A stretch of DNA of 64,000 nucleotides from contig NZ_JAECVR010000002.1 of assembly GCF_016055185.1 (NCBI RefSeq), positions 124,001-188,000 of the forward strand, in the 5' to 3' direction. The notes beneath the pieces are model-generated. The model did no database searches, was not told the origin of the DNA, and saw only the letters and a program-made list of their open reading frames with translations. The position numbers and the translations under genes are program-made. Shown piece after piece: positions 1-9,688 of this stretch (positions are counted from its first letter, which is position 1; each line of letters opens with the position of its first letter). This DNA is from Paenactinomyces guangxiensis. Its GTDB lineage: Bacteria; Bacillota; Bacilli; Thermoactinomycetales; Thermoactinomycetaceae.

Positions 1-2
1 TT

Positions 3-1277
3 AGTGTAAAGCTTTCATTAATTATAATTCCATGTTTTTTTCTGTATTATATAATCGGTCCATACTTGGAGAAGCAAGCATCTTTGGCTGCAAATGATTT
101 GGCTACAAGCCAAATCAACCTTGGTCAAAAACTTTATGAAAGCATTTCATCCTTGACGGAACTGAGGGCTAATAACGCATGTGATTGGGATTTGCAAAGA
201 GCCATGCGTGAGACTGAAACGAACATAAATTGTTATACAAAACGTTATTGGTACGCATATTGGAGAGGCACCTGTCGTCGTTTATCTTACTATACTGGGG
301 CCGTTGCTCTGTTTATTTATGGTTTTTTTTTAATAGGCCAACACAAACTGTCTGTTGGAGGATTTGTCGCATTTCTGTTAATTTATTTTAATACAATGTC
401 CAAATTAACATCCGTTATAACGGCGATAACTGAACAAAAAATTCTCATGTTTCAAGCGGAAAAGATCTACTCCTTTATGAATGAGAAAGAGGAAGTCAAG
501 GAGCCTAAAAATCCTAATCCATTCTCAAAAATTAAGGGACAGATTACCTTTGAAAATGTACAATTTTCTTACGGAAATGAACAACGGGTGCTTAAAGGTC
601 TCAATTTTACGATTTCTCCGGGAGAAAAGGTGGGCTTTGTTGGTCATAGTGGTTCCGGCAAGTCAACCATTCTGAAACTTTTTGGTCGTTTTTACGATCC
701 ACAACAAGGTAAGATTTATTTGGATGGAATCCCTATAGAAAAACTGTCATTTGCCCATTTGCGTAGCTACATCGGTTTTGTATTTCAGGATATTTACTTG
801 TTTGGCACAACCATTCGCGAAAATATTCGATTTTCCAAGCCAGAAGCAACTGATAGTGAAATCATCGAAGCAGCTAAAGCCGCTTATCTTCACGATTTTA
901 TCATGGAGCTGCCTGATAAATATGATACTTACATAGGAGAGAGGGGGGTAAAGCTTTCTGGAGGACAAAGACAGCGCTTGGCACTTGCTCGTATTTTTTT
1001 GAGTGCCCCTACTGTAGTAATATTGGATGAGCCTACTTCATCCTTAGACAATCTAAGCGAGGGAAATATACAACAATCTTTGAAATCTTTTTTCAGAAAT
1101 CATACCGTGATAACTGTTGCTCATAGGCTAAGCACCATTCGTCACTATGATAAAATAATTGTAATTAACAAAGGAAATATAACCGAGATTGGTACGTATG
1201 ATGAGTTAGTTCAGAAAAAAGGGGCGTTTTATAGATTACAAAAAAAAGAAGGGGTAAAGCGGATCATTTATGAATAA
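3..1277 (+). CDS. ABC exporter subunit (TMD-NBD half-transporter), 5' end cut by window
   Basis: Half-size ABC exporter, likely pumping out the product of the downstream cluster. The frame is open from base 3 and encodes a hydrophobic membrane helix before the first possible TTG at 66, so the gene begins upstream of the window. Counting from that TTG, the membrane part covers about residues 1-150. The nucleotide-binding domain follows, with Walker A GHSGSGKST near 190, signature LSGGQ near 297, Walker B VVILDEP near 320 and the H-loop AHRLST near 351. The catalytic Glu after Walker B is present. The 3' end overlaps the next ABC gene by 8 bp, so the two probably form a heterodimer. Substrate unknown. 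Confidence 0.9.
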   Translation, partial: SVKLSLIIIPCFFLYYIIGPYLEKQASLAANDLATSQINLGQKLYESISSLTELRANNACDWDLQRAMRETETNINCYTKRYWYAYWRGTCRRLSYYTGAVALFIYGFFLIGQHKLSVGGFVAFLLIYFNTMSKLTSVITAITEQKILMFQAEKIYSFMNEKEEVKEPKNPNPFSKIKGQITFENVQFSYGNEQRVLKGLNFTISPGEKVGFVGHSGSGKSTILKLFGRFYDPQQGKIYLDGIPIEKLSFAHLRSYIGFVFQDIYLFGTTIRENIRFSKPEATDSEIIEAAKAAYLHDFIMELPDKYDTYIGERGVKLSGGQRQRLALARIFLSAPTVVILDEPTSSLDNLSEGNIQQSLKSFFRNHTVITVAHRLSTIRHYDKIIVINKGNITEIGTYDELVQKKGAFYRLQKKEGVKRIIYE

Positions 1278-2985
1278 TGTGAAGTGGATTCTAATGTATA
1301 TAAAGGGCATTCGATTGATATATATATCTTCCATCTTACTTTTGCTGCTTGAATCGATTGCTTATATTTATACAATTCAATTACAGCAAAAAATGATAGA
1401 CGATGTGATTGTTAACGGGATGTATAGTAACTTCTGGGATGTATTGCTGTTAATCATTCTGTGCTATATCACTTATTCACTATTATTTGTGATTAACCCA
1501 TTTGTTCAAAGCAAAATCCATGGATCTGTCAAAAAGGTTTTGACGAAAGAAGCTCTTTCCCATTTGTACAGAATTCCACATGAACGGTTTCAAGAGAAAC
1601 GAACGGGACAATACGTACATTTTCTCTCCAATGAAATCCCCATTGTTGCGAGGTTTATCGGAGAAGATATTTCCGATACCATAAAATATATTGTTAATAC
1701 ATTTGTTATCTGCCTCTTGATCGCTTTAACAAACATATGGATGTTTGTGTGTGTATTGGCATTATGCATGGTATATTTAAAAAGTGTACGATATTTCTCG
1801 CAAAAACAAAAAGAAATTTCAACGCATATGCAAAAAGATAAAGGAAATTTAATCGCCATATTAGAAGAAGGTGTTGCATCTACACGCGAGATTATTGCTT
1901 TTAATCAAATGAAGTGGTGGGAGGCGAAATATTTAGACATATTTCAAAGGTATTATAGTAGAGTTATTGAGGAAGGAAAGTGGAGAGTTAAGCAGATTTT
2001 CACACAGGAATCTGTGACAACGTGTACTTATCTCATTGTACTGGGATTTGGTGTTTTTCTTATTTTTAAGGGAAACATAACGGTAGGCATGCTTGTAGTT
2101 ATTTATCAATTGATTGCTGAATTGATTCAATCGTTCGAAAAGACCAATAGACTCATTGTTGATTTTAGTGGAAAAATGGTAGTGGTAGAACGGGTTAGGA
2201 ACTTCATAGAAGATAAAAAAGAAAAAGTAAGGGTGAAGAAATTAAATGAAAAAATATATTCATTAAGATTTGATAAAGTATCATTTTGTTACGATCAACA
2301 AATGCATGTTTTGCAGGACTTGAGCCTCAATATCCCTATAGGAAAAAAGGTCGCTCTTGTGGGGGCCAGTGGTAGTGGAAAATCTACGATGGCACAATTG
2401 CTCATTCGACATTTCGCTCCTCAACATGGAAATATAAATGCAAATGATATACCGATTGACTTGATCATGACAGAAGAATGGACACGAAAAGTCGGGATTG
2501 TTTTTCAAGAACCCTATTTGTTTGCGAATACGATACGCGAAAACCTACTTCTTGGGAATCATCAAGTCTCAGAAAAAGACTTGGTTGATATGTGTAAAGC
2601 CATGTGTATTCATGATTTCATTATGAGTTTGCCCAATGGATATGATACCAATATTGGAGAAAGGGGAGTAACTCTATCAGGCGGTCAGAAGCAACGATTA
2701 GCTTTGGTCAGGGCTTTGTTAAGGAATCCTGAAATCCTGATTTTGGATGAGGCGACATCTGCGCTCGATTTTAATACAGAGCGTATTGTACAAAACAATA
2801 TAGATCGGATAAGGAAAGGAAAAACAACGATTATTATTGCCCATAGACTATCAACTATTAAAAATGCAGATATCATATATGTTATACGTCTAGGTCGAGT
2901 TGTAGAATCTGGTAAGCACGATTGGCTCATAAATCATAATAACTATTATAAAAGCTTAGTAGATGCGGAAAAAGTTAAAACTTGA
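1270..2985 (+). CDS. ABC exporter subunit (TMD-NBD half-transporter), partner of the preceding gene
   Basis: Complete 571-residue half-transporter. Several membrane helices lie in residues 1-310 and the ATPase domain in about 330-560. Walker A GASGSGKST is near 365, signature LSGGQKQR near 470, Walker B ILILDEAT near 490, and an AHRLST switch histidine follows. Both this and the upstream subunit keep the catalytic Glu, unlike many heterodimeric exporters in which one site is degenerate. The ATG lies inside the end of the upstream gene (8 bp overlap), indicating translational coupling. Position at the head of a biosynthesis-like gene set suggests product export or self-resistance; this is inference. 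Confidence 0.92.
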   Translation: MNNVKWILMYIKGIRLIYISSILLLLLESIAYIYTIQLQQKMIDDVIVNGMYSNFWDVLLLIILCYITYSLLFVINPFVQSKIHGSVKKVLTKEALSHLYRIPHERFQEKRTGQYVHFLSNEIPIVARFIGEDISDTIKYIVNTFVICLLIALTNIWMFVCVLALCMVYLKSVRYFSQKQKEISTHMQKDKGNLIAILEEGVASTREIIAFNQMKWWEAKYLDIFQRYYSRVIEEGKWRVKQIFTQESVTTCTYLIVLGFGVFLIFKGNITVGMLVVIYQLIAELIQSFEKTNRLIVDFSGKMVVVERVRNFIEDKKEKVRVKKLNEKIYSLRFDKVSFCYDQQMHVLQDLSLNIPIGKKVALVGASGSGKSTMAQLLIRHFAPQHGNINANDIPIDLIMTEEWTRKVGIVFQEPYLFANTIRENLLLGNHQVSEKDLVDMCKAMCIHDFIMSLPNGYDTNIGERGVTLSGGQKQRLALVRALLRNPEILILDEATSALDFNTERIVQNNIDRIRKGKTTIIIAHRLSTIKNADIIYVIRLGRVVESGKHDWLINHNNYYKSLVDAEKVKT

Positions 2986-3069
2986 ACTGTTAGATGTTTG
3001 CATGTAGTTTTCCTATTTTGTCTCTTTAAAATATGACGTCTCTTCTAAATGGATAAGGAGGTAATCCTA

Positions 3070-3312
3070 ATGGAAAATAACATGAAAGAAATTATCAAAT
3101 TAAAACTAAACGGTATTTTGAACAGATGTGTTGCTTTGAATGACGATAGCGATTTGTTTAATGAAGGTATTGATTCTTTGAGTTTAATTGAATTGATTGT
3201 TGCATTAGAGGAACAACTTAATATTCAGATATCAGATGATGATCTTAGTAGAGAAAATTTCAGAAGCATTAATTCTATTTGCAATCTATTGACTAGTAAA
3301 TATATAAATTAA
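3070..3312 (+). CDS. free-standing acyl/peptidyl carrier protein
   Basis: 80-residue carrier protein of the phosphopantetheine-attachment family. The attachment motif GIDSLS places the modified Ser at residue 36, in the usual place at the start of helix 2, and the rest is acidic and helical as in the family. AAGGAGGT at 3055-3062 decides the start: it is 7 nt before the ATG at 3070, whereas an earlier in-frame ATG at 3049 has no site. It is followed about 100 bp later by an acyl-CoA-dehydrogenase-like gene, as in clusters where a carrier-bound acyl or aminoacyl group is oxidised. It is not the housekeeping AcpP, to judge by context. Its cargo is unknown. Confidence 0.88.
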   Translation: MENNMKEIIKLKLNGILNRCVALNDDSDLFNEGIDSLSLIELIVALEEQLNIQISDDDLSRENFRSINSICNLLTSKYIN

Positions 3313-3410
3313 CAGGTAGTAATCAAATGGTTTAATTGTTACTCGAATACTGTTTTTTTAACGAGGTATAGCGGGTAAAAATTAGATAAAACATGAAAGG
3401 ATGAAAGTAA

Positions 3411-4535
3411 ATGACTCCTGTATCTGGATTTGAGAAAATACAAAAACTATTAGATAACGGTGTTCATTGCTTTACGGTTCTGGATGATAAAGATGGTGGG
3501 AGTTTGGATCCTTTTGATTATTTCCGGTTGATAGAATCATTGGTAGAAGACTCGCCGGCTGTTGCATTGAGTATGTCAATGCATTTATACACAGTGTGGG
3601 GATTGCAATTTTTGTTTAATGAAAAGCAGAAACTAACCTATTTCGAAAAAGTTAAAAACGATCGAGCGCTTTTTGGTTCCCCAAACGAACCAGCTCTTTA
3701 CTTTGTGACGGGGAGAAATTTCAATGAGGACGAATATCCAATTATTGCAAGAAAAAGTGGAAATATATATTTTGTTAGCGGCAAAAAAAGGTTTGTCTCT
3801 TTAGAACCATTTGTAAAGTACTTACCAGTTTATTGCTATGTAAAAGGATACAATAGTTCAAAAATTGGTTTAGCTCTTTTTATAATTGATAAAAATTCTG
3901 AGGGTGTTTCAGTAACTAAAGATTGGAATACTATATCTATGAAAGAATCATACAGTAATACAGTATGTTTTGATGATGTTATAGTGAAAGAGGATCAAAT
4001 AGTCTTTTGTGAAGGACAAACTATTGATAAAGCTGATATCCTCGCTTATCTATTTCGGCTAAGTGTTTGTTCTGTGTACTATGGAATCATGCTTAAAGCT
4101 ATAAATATGGTTACTGAAAGTTGCAAAAAAAAGAAAGTACCTCATACAAATAGTAAACTAAGTTCTTTCCCAGGCGTTCAGTTTACTCTTGCTGAAATGA
4201 TAATTCTGCAAGAAACATGCTATTCCCAAATAAAGCGTTTTTGTGAATTATTGAAAAATTATATAGTTACGTACCCAGACAATATAGGAAAAGATTCGGC
4301 TTTAAATACAATAAGTATAATAACGAAGGAATATGTTACAAAGTCGGCCGAGGAAGTGGTAAACAAAGCGATGAAAATCGAAGGAATTGGCAGTATTTTT
4401 GAAGATAATATTCTCTCAAAACTATATCTGGATATTAAGGCGGGCCTATTTCATCCTCCACAGTCTGATGTTGTGTACGAGATATTAGCAAAACAAAAAT
4501 TGGGTATTTTCTCTTTCAGAAGACGCTGGTTGTAG
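3411..4535 (+). CDS. acyl-CoA dehydrogenase-like flavoprotein
   Basis: 374-residue protein with the layout of acyl-CoA dehydrogenases: an N-terminal helical part, a central beta domain (residues about 100-190) and a C-terminal helical bundle. The tail HPPQSDVVYEILAKQKLG is typical of the family end. Conservation is otherwise low, so I cannot assign the catalytic base. Relatives acting on carrier proteins (for example PltE/RedW-type prolyl-carrier oxidases) sit next to a free carrier protein and an adenylating enzyme, which is also the arrangement here; oxidation of a carrier-bound acyl or aminoacyl group is therefore the likely job (inference). The site AAAGGATG precedes the ATG. Confidence 0.75.
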   Translation: MTPVSGFEKIQKLLDNGVHCFTVLDDKDGGSLDPFDYFRLIESLVEDSPAVALSMSMHLYTVWGLQFLFNEKQKLTYFEKVKNDRALFGSPNEPALYFVTGRNFNEDEYPIIARKSGNIYFVSGKKRFVSLEPFVKYLPVYCYVKGYNSSKIGLALFIIDKNSEGVSVTKDWNTISMKESYSNTVCFDDVIVKEDQIVFCEGQTIDKADILAYLFRLSVCSVYYGIMLKAINMVTESCKKKKVPHTNSKLSSFPGVQFTLAEMIILQETCYSQIKRFCELLKNYIVTYPDNIGKDSALNTISIITKEYVTKSAEEVVNKAMKIEGIGSIFEDNILSKLYLDIKAGLFHPPQSDVVYEILAKQKLGIFSFRRRWL

Positions 4536-5281
4536 TTCTAAATAAAATCTAACCTTATATAAAGCTCCCTGTCAGGTGATATAGAGAGTTTTACTACATC
4601 CAATTTAAGCTGAAGAATGTCAAACAAAAAGTGGTTCTCCCGCACTTTTGATGAAATTCAGCCTTAGTTATCATAAAATAGCTACTAGTCATAAAATGAG
4701 GGATATTAACGGGGAGACGTTCATCTAAGTGCGACACGAGATTTACAGAATTGGCGTATTGGTGGAGAAAAGATAACAATCAATTTAAAGTCCCTTTTTC
4801 GCAAACCAATTGACCTACTTCCAGATCGTTCTACAAAATTATTGGTAAAGCTGATCGATTGCATCTCCTAAAGAATTAGGAGATGCTCTGGAAAATATTT
4901 ACACGAAGTGTATTTGTCAAAAAATTGACCATTTGTGATAAATTTATTCAACCGGAACTGGGTAACTTTTTTAATGATTACGCTCTTGCTTAAAACAGTA
5001 CCATTCTTGGCATGGATAAATGTATTTTTCCTGCACTAAAGGTACTGGAGAGGATGATACTTTCCTATTGACAATGTTCTTTAATAGTAAAATGTATATA
5101 ATAAATTAAATAAGAATTTTAATAATAGTATTGACAAATATATGATTGAATTTTATAATATATACATAAATATATTTATATTCATAATTTAAAAATATTT
5201 TCTAAGTATTTTTATATTAATAGGAAAGTATAATTATCTAACTATAAATAAGTGTGACTCTTCTTGAAAAAGTTAATTCGT
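4536..5281. other. intergenic region with decayed coding fragments and an AT-rich promoter zone
   Basis: About 750 bp without an intact gene. Between 4740 and 5060 there are short open stretches interrupted by stops, suggesting a decayed gene whose family I could not identify. From 5090 to 5260 the sequence is extremely AT-rich and contains the consensus promoter listed separately. No precursor-peptide gene with a convincing ribosome binding site was seen. Confidence 0.5.
5131..5159 (+). promoter_or_regulatory. consensus sigma-A promoter of the biosynthesis gene run
   Basis: TTGACA at 5131-5136 and TATAAT at 5154-5159 are separated by exactly 17 bp, a perfect match to the vegetative consensus, in very AT-rich DNA. 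Transcription would start near 5166 and give a leader of about 130 nt before the ATG at 5296. No operator could be recognised. Confidence 0.8.
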
Positions 5282-5295
5282 AAAGGAGATCTTTA

Positions 5296-6081
5296 ATGTT
5301 ATCAGAATCAACTAAAGTTATCTATATTTATAGTGGTAAGGGCGGTGTAGGAAAGTCGACGGTTGCTGTAAATCTAGCATATGCTTTTCAAACTTATTAT
5401 AACAATTTACGAGTAGGATTGTTTGACGCTGATTTTCAAGGGCCTAGTATACCAACAATGTTAAATGGAATAGAGGTTCAAAAGAAAATACATATGAAAA
5501 AAAACACTATCCAGCCAGCAATTATTGGTGAAATAACTGTCTCATCACCTGGTTATATTGATGGCTATCAAAACGGGAATTACTTTTTTGGAAAGTATAT
5601 TGAAGGAGCTTTGCACCAATTATTATACAAGCCAGATTGGGACTGCGATGTGTTGATAGTAGATCTTCCACCTGGTTCGGGAGAATTGCATAAGCAATTA
5701 CTTTCCCAAGTAAAGGGGAAAGTGGTACTTGTAACAACACCTGAACGTATTAGTTACGCAGATACTCAAAAAGGGATTGATATGTTACGACGGCTGGAAA
5801 TCCCAATTTTAGGTGTTATAGAAAATATGTCTTATATAGGATGCTTCAACTGTGGTACGAATATTCATTTGTATCAAGGAGATGTGGAGAACGAGTTTGC
5901 TCAACCGAACCAATTACCTCTCTTAAACTCTATTCCAATTTTACCTGAGATAAGTACAGGTAATAATAAAGGCATTCCATTCATATTAGAAGCCCCTGAG
6001 CATCCAATTAGCATGAAATTTAAAGTTTTGGCCTCTGAACTTTTGACGAGTTTCACGTCAAAAAGATTCCAAGATCACTAA
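5296..6081 (+). CDS. Mrp/NBP35-like P-loop ATPase
   Basis: 261-residue deviant-Walker P-loop ATPase (MinD/Mrp superfamily). Walker A is SGKGGVGKST at residues 13-22, the switch region is LFDADFQGPS, and DLPPGSGE is the Mrp-type Walker B segment. A CxxC pair (CFNC, around 183-186) follows ENMSYIG, in the position where Mrp proteins carry the cysteines that bind a bridging Fe-S cluster. AAAGGAGAT lies just before the ATG. Housekeeping Mrp has an N-terminal DUF59 domain in many bacteria; that is absent here. Its place at the head of a biosynthetic run suggests a dedicated Fe-S carrier or ATP-dependent activator, but no Fe-S enzyme is visible in the cluster. Confidence 0.82.
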   Translation: MLSESTKVIYIYSGKGGVGKSTVAVNLAYAFQTYYNNLRVGLFDADFQGPSIPTMLNGIEVQKKIHMKKNTIQPAIIGEITVSSPGYIDGYQNGNYFFGKYIEGALHQLLYKPDWDCDVLIVDLPPGSGELHKQLLSQVKGKVVLVTTPERISYADTQKGIDMLRRLEIPILGVIENMSYIGCFNCGTNIHLYQGDVENEFAQPNQLPLLNSIPILPEISTGNNKGIPFILEAPEHPISMKFKVLASELLTSFTSKRFQDH

Positions 6082-6097
6082 GGAAAGAGGAATATAC

Positions 6098-7159
6098 ATG
6101 CTAAAACCAATTGATTCTGAAATGGGGTTGTTACCTAATATTATATTATATGATGTAGCGGAAGCCTATGGATTTAACGAATTTTTAGTATTTCCTTATA
6201 TGAACATTAATGAAATACCAGTAAGTATTAACCAACGTTCGGAAACGTCTCGAAAAGCAGTTTTAGAGTCAGATCATAATATGTACTTGTTAAAAGAATT
6301 TCCTTGGTATACAGAAGATGAAGAACGGGTACAAGAGCTATTGAAGTTTCAGAGCGAGCTCTATGAAAATGGTGTTCCGGTTCCCAAGATTATACAAACA
6401 AAATATGGAGATCTTTATATAGAAATCTATAAAAAAAAGTTGTTTTTACAGGAGTATCTGGAAGGTGTGTCTTGGAAAAGTACAGTTTCACAAGCTAATC
6501 AAATTGGTCGTATGCTCGCAACCTTTCATGTAACCAGTAGGAATTTATCAACAATGAAGCCATGGAAATTTCGACTTCAAAGTTTGTTTGATTTAGCTCA
6601 AGGAATCCTTACTTTACTTACCAAAAAGTTTGTATACCATCGAAAACAACTTCCTTTGAAAGAGGAAAAAATAATTTCTTCCTATTTACACATAGCTAAC
6701 AACCGGATTAAAAAACTTAAAGCTCATTGTATGTCATTAGGTTATGGAAAAGAAAAGTTAATTGTACACGGTGACTTTAATCCGAATAATTTGATTTATA
6801 CTAAAAAAGATCAAGTTCTGGGTTTAATTGATTTTGATAATGCTACTTTTGATGATCCTCTTCATGATCTTGCCGAGGGTCTGATCAATGTATCAGGCAT
6901 ACGTTTCCGGCCTTTTTCTTCTCGTTATCAAGAATTTTTACCTACACTTAATTCCGAGAGGTTTATTGCCTTTTTACAAGGATATAAAAGCAAAGTGACT
7001 ATGAAGATAGATTGGGAACTACTTCCATACTGTATAGCTACAACTTATATTGAACTTATGACTTTAGGTCTATTAAGAGGAGATTTATTGTATAGAGATG
7101 CTCTGTCCCGTTTAAATCAGCTTGATTTGATTATTAGCCAAGTACACGATTATTTGTAA
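6098..7159 (+). CDS. APH-fold phosphotransferase (aminoglycoside phosphotransferase/CotS-like kinase)
   Basis: 353-residue kinase-like protein. The catalytic loop HGDFNPNN near residue 224 matches the HGDxxxxN signature and LIDFDNA near 245 supplies the metal-binding Asp. The N-lobe includes the ATP-lysine region around NMYLLKEFPW. Family members phosphorylate small-molecule hydroxyl groups (aminoglycosides, homoserine, choline) or are spore-coat proteins of the CotS group. It starts 16 bp after the Mrp-like gene, so they are probably co-transcribed. In this setting it could phosphorylate an intermediate or give self-resistance; the substrate cannot be read from the sequence. Confidence 0.8.
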   Translation: MLKPIDSEMGLLPNIILYDVAEAYGFNEFLVFPYMNINEIPVSINQRSETSRKAVLESDHNMYLLKEFPWYTEDEERVQELLKFQSELYENGVPVPKIIQTKYGDLYIEIYKKKLFLQEYLEGVSWKSTVSQANQIGRMLATFHVTSRNLSTMKPWKFRLQSLFDLAQGILTLLTKKFVYHRKQLPLKEEKIISSYLHIANNRIKKLKAHCMSLGYGKEKLIVHGDFNPNNLIYTKKDQVLGLIDFDNATFDDPLHDLAEGLINVSGIRFRPFSSRYQEFLPTLNSERFIAFLQGYKSKVTMKIDWELLPYCIATTYIELMTLGLLRGDLLYRDALSRLNQLDLIISQVHDYL

Positions 7160-7311
7160 AAAGAATGTATTTCAGAACCATGCTCTTTCGAGAAAAATGA
7201 CATTCATTTACAATCTTAATTTTTAAATTATTATAATACGACAGCAATTTCAGATAATTAGATATCAACTTTTACAGATATAATATTGTTAAATCATAGG
7301 AGAGTTTTATT

Positions 7312-8544
7312 ATGAGAGATCCACTGTATCTTAATCAAGAGAGGAAATTAAGGCTCTTATTAAAAAAAGCACAAAACAGGTCTCCCTTTTATCAAAAACG
7401 CCTTGCTGAATTAAATACAGAGACATTTTTGCTGCAGGATTTAGATTCAATTCCTTTATTAGAAAAGAAAGATCTGATTGGGAAAGAAAAAGAACTTCTT
7501 CCATTAAATTATCCTCATCAACAACTTCATATGGAACTAACGAGTGGTTCAACAGGGCGCCCTCTCATTTGTTATAAGTCAAACCAAGAGTTATTATTAA
7601 AACAAAAGGATTTATGGAAATTACGGATGGAGTATGGAGATATTAGCTCAAAAGATCGGTATGGAATGTTTTATGCATTTACAGAAGATACATTCAATAC
7701 AAAGCCAATTAATCGTGTAGGTAATATATTGTACCTTTCAATGCTTAACATGTCAGCAAAAACACTTTATAAATACTATCATGCTTTAATGAAGTTCCAA
7801 CCATCTTGGTTTTTATCTCCACCTTCTGCTATGGCGTTATTTGCTACTTATTTACTTGAGACCGGACTGGAACCTAAAGCTATTGGCTTGCGCTACATCG
7901 AGTTAACAGGTGAACTCTTGTTTGATCATCAGCTAAGAGTAATAGAAGAAGCATTTGGTAAGATAGTGCACAATCATTACGGTTGTCGAGAATTCTGGTG
8001 TCTAGGTATGACATGTAAGGTTGGGAATTTACACATTAATGTTGATCGTTTCATATTTGAAGTCATTAACATTGACAAGGCTGGTATTGGTGAATTGGTT
8101 GTAACAGATCTTAACAACACTACATGGCCATTAATACGTTATCATCTGGGTGATTTAGTACATCAAGAATTAACAACATGTAGCTGTGGTAAACCATTAC
8201 CAGTATTAAAGGTTACTGGTGGACGTACTCAGGAATATGTACGTATTGGCGAATGGGTTTCTAATCCAATTCTTTTTCACTATTGTGTAATGAAATTGAA
8301 TCATATGGAAGGAGATTGTATCCGTCAATTTCGGATTATTCAGGTTAAGGAAGCTGTTTTTGATATTTTCCTAGTTCCAGGTACTTGTTTCAACAAAAGT
8401 AAAGAAGATTTATTTGTTCAGGAGATTTTACAAAAACTTCCCAAGAATGCACAAATAAATATACGACTGGTACATACGATTGAATTTACTACACACAAAT
8501 TCACATACTTTGTTCCTTATAAACAAGGTAATGAGAGTAAATAA
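7312..8544 (+). CDS. PaaK/CapK-like adenylate-forming enzyme
   Basis: 410-residue protein of the phenylacetate-CoA ligase-like adenylating group. The nucleotide-binding loop TSGSTGRP is near residue 77, and HNHYGCREFW takes the place of the usual YGxTE motif. WPLIRYHLGD and a CSCGKPLP segment (a short zinc-type Cys pair) match the PaaK family order. It is about 20-30 residues shorter than typical PaaK. It likely activates a carboxylic acid as the acyl-adenylate, possibly for loading on the carrier protein encoded next. The site AGGAG precedes the ATG. Not the paa catabolic enzyme, as no phenylacetate genes are nearby. Confidence 0.78.
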   Translation: MRDPLYLNQERKLRLLLKKAQNRSPFYQKRLAELNTETFLLQDLDSIPLLEKKDLIGKEKELLPLNYPHQQLHMELTSGSTGRPLICYKSNQELLLKQKDLWKLRMEYGDISSKDRYGMFYAFTEDTFNTKPINRVGNILYLSMLNMSAKTLYKYYHALMKFQPSWFLSPPSAMALFATYLLETGLEPKAIGLRYIELTGELLFDHQLRVIEEAFGKIVHNHYGCREFWCLGMTCKVGNLHINVDRFIFEVINIDKAGIGELVVTDLNNTTWPLIRYHLGDLVHQELTTCSCGKPLPVLKVTGGRTQEYVRIGEWVSNPILFHYCVMKLNHMEGDCIRQFRIIQVKEAVFDIFLVPGTCFNKSKEDLFVQEILQKLPKNAQINIRLVHTIEFTTHKFTYFVPYKQGNESK

Positions 8545-8677
8545 TAAGTTTCTCTAGTATGTGATAAAGTAATGTTTTTTTATGGTTATTGATTTTCAGT
8601 AAAAAAAATCGTTGAAATAATCAAAAGGATTCTCATGAAAGATTTTATCTTTTTACGAGATACGTTAAGGAGCTGGT

Positions 8678-8938
8678 ATGATGGGGATTTTTCAAGAGGT
8701 ACTGAAAATTGTAATTGAGGAATTAGATGAACGTACAGTCCTTGAAACTCAATTAACTGGTGAGGAAAGTCTTATTGAAGATCTTGGCTTTGATTCCATT
8801 ATGTTACTACAGCTGATCATTCGACTTGAAGATCATTTTCAGATTGATTTTGAAGTTGAAGATATGTCCCTTGAATTGTTTAAAAGCATAAATAGTCTCA
8901 CGGGGTTTATTGAACATCTTATAGAAAAGGAGAAATAG
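8678..8938 (+). CDS. second free-standing acyl/peptidyl carrier protein
   Basis: 86-residue carrier protein. The motif GFDSIM places the phosphopantetheine Ser at residue 40, and DHFQIDFEVEDM is the normal helix-2/3 region. AAGGAG lies 5 nt before ATG 8678; a second ATG directly follows and is equally possible. It is followed 5 bp later by a ketoreductase-like SDR and then an AMP-ligase, so this carrier, the reductase and the ligase probably form one module. Distinct from the first carrier at 3070, with few shared residues outside the Ser motif, suggesting separate partners. Confidence 0.88.
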   Translation: MMGIFQEVLKIVIEELDERTVLETQLTGEESLIEDLGFDSIMLLQLIIRLEDHFQIDFEVEDMSLELFKSINSLTGFIEHLIEKEK

Positions 8939-8943
8939 AAAAT

Positions 8944-9678
8944 TTGAACGTCTCGCTCAATGGGAAAAAGATACTAATTGTGGGTGCTTCTGGTATCTTA
9001 GGGGATTGTTTGTTGCGTCGTCTTTTAGAAGAAGGTGCAATAGTTGGAGGCACTTATTATTCTCAATCCGTAAAAACGTTAACTGAAGATTTGGTTCCAT
9101 ATGATCATCAACTTATATTACAGCATGTGGATGCGTCAGATCCTATTTCTATTCAGAAGGGGCTAACCAGGTTGGTTAAACAACTTGGAACAATTGATTC
9201 CTACATCTATAATTCAGGAATTTGTGAAGATGCTTTACTCCCCTTTATGTCTTTTAAAAAGTGGAAACATGTTATGAGTGTTAACTTGGATGGAGCTTTT
9301 TTAGCTGGAAGAATAGTTAGCAAGGAGATGATCCGTCTCAAAAAAGGAAAAATTTTGCATATCGCTTCCTATAAGGGGGTATTTGGTTCTTATGGTCAAG
9401 CAAATTATTCTGCTTCAAAGGCCGGTATGATTGCCTTAACCAAGACAATGGCTAAAGAGTTAGGGCAGTTTGGTATTTCTGTTAATGCACTATGTCCTGG
9501 TTTCATGATTACAAATCTGAACCGTAATCCAGAAAAAAAGCGAGAACGCGCAATACAAGATAGTGTACTCTCTAGTATTTCTGAACCTTTAGAAGTGGTT
9601 GATTTTATTATCTATTTGCTATCCGATAAAATATTTAACTTGTCTGGTCAAGTCCTTCACCTAGATAGCCGAATGTGA
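8944..9678 (+). CDS. short-chain dehydrogenase/reductase, 3-oxoacyl-ACP reductase-like
   Basis: 244-residue classical SDR. The cofactor loop is GASGILGD near residue 14, NSG follows, and the catalytic YSASK has Tyr155 and Lys159. NALCPGF is the usual segment after the active site. The size and the neighbouring carrier protein favour reduction of a carrier-bound keto group with NAD(P)H, as FabG does. The start is a TTG, with AAAGGAG about 10 nt upstream overlapping the end of the carrier gene. It could instead be a dehydrogenase acting on a free intermediate. Confidence 0.85.
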   Translation: MNVSLNGKKILIVGASGILGDCLLRRLLEEGAIVGGTYYSQSVKTLTEDLVPYDHQLILQHVDASDPISIQKGLTRLVKQLGTIDSYIYNSGICEDALLPFMSFKKWKHVMSVNLDGAFLAGRIVSKEMIRLKKGKILHIASYKGVFGSYGQANYSASKAGMIALTKTMAKELGQFGISVNALCPGFMITNLNRNPEKKRERAIQDSVLSSISEPLEVVDFIIYLLSDKIFNLSGQVLHLDSRM

Positions 9679-9688
9679 GGTGCATTGA

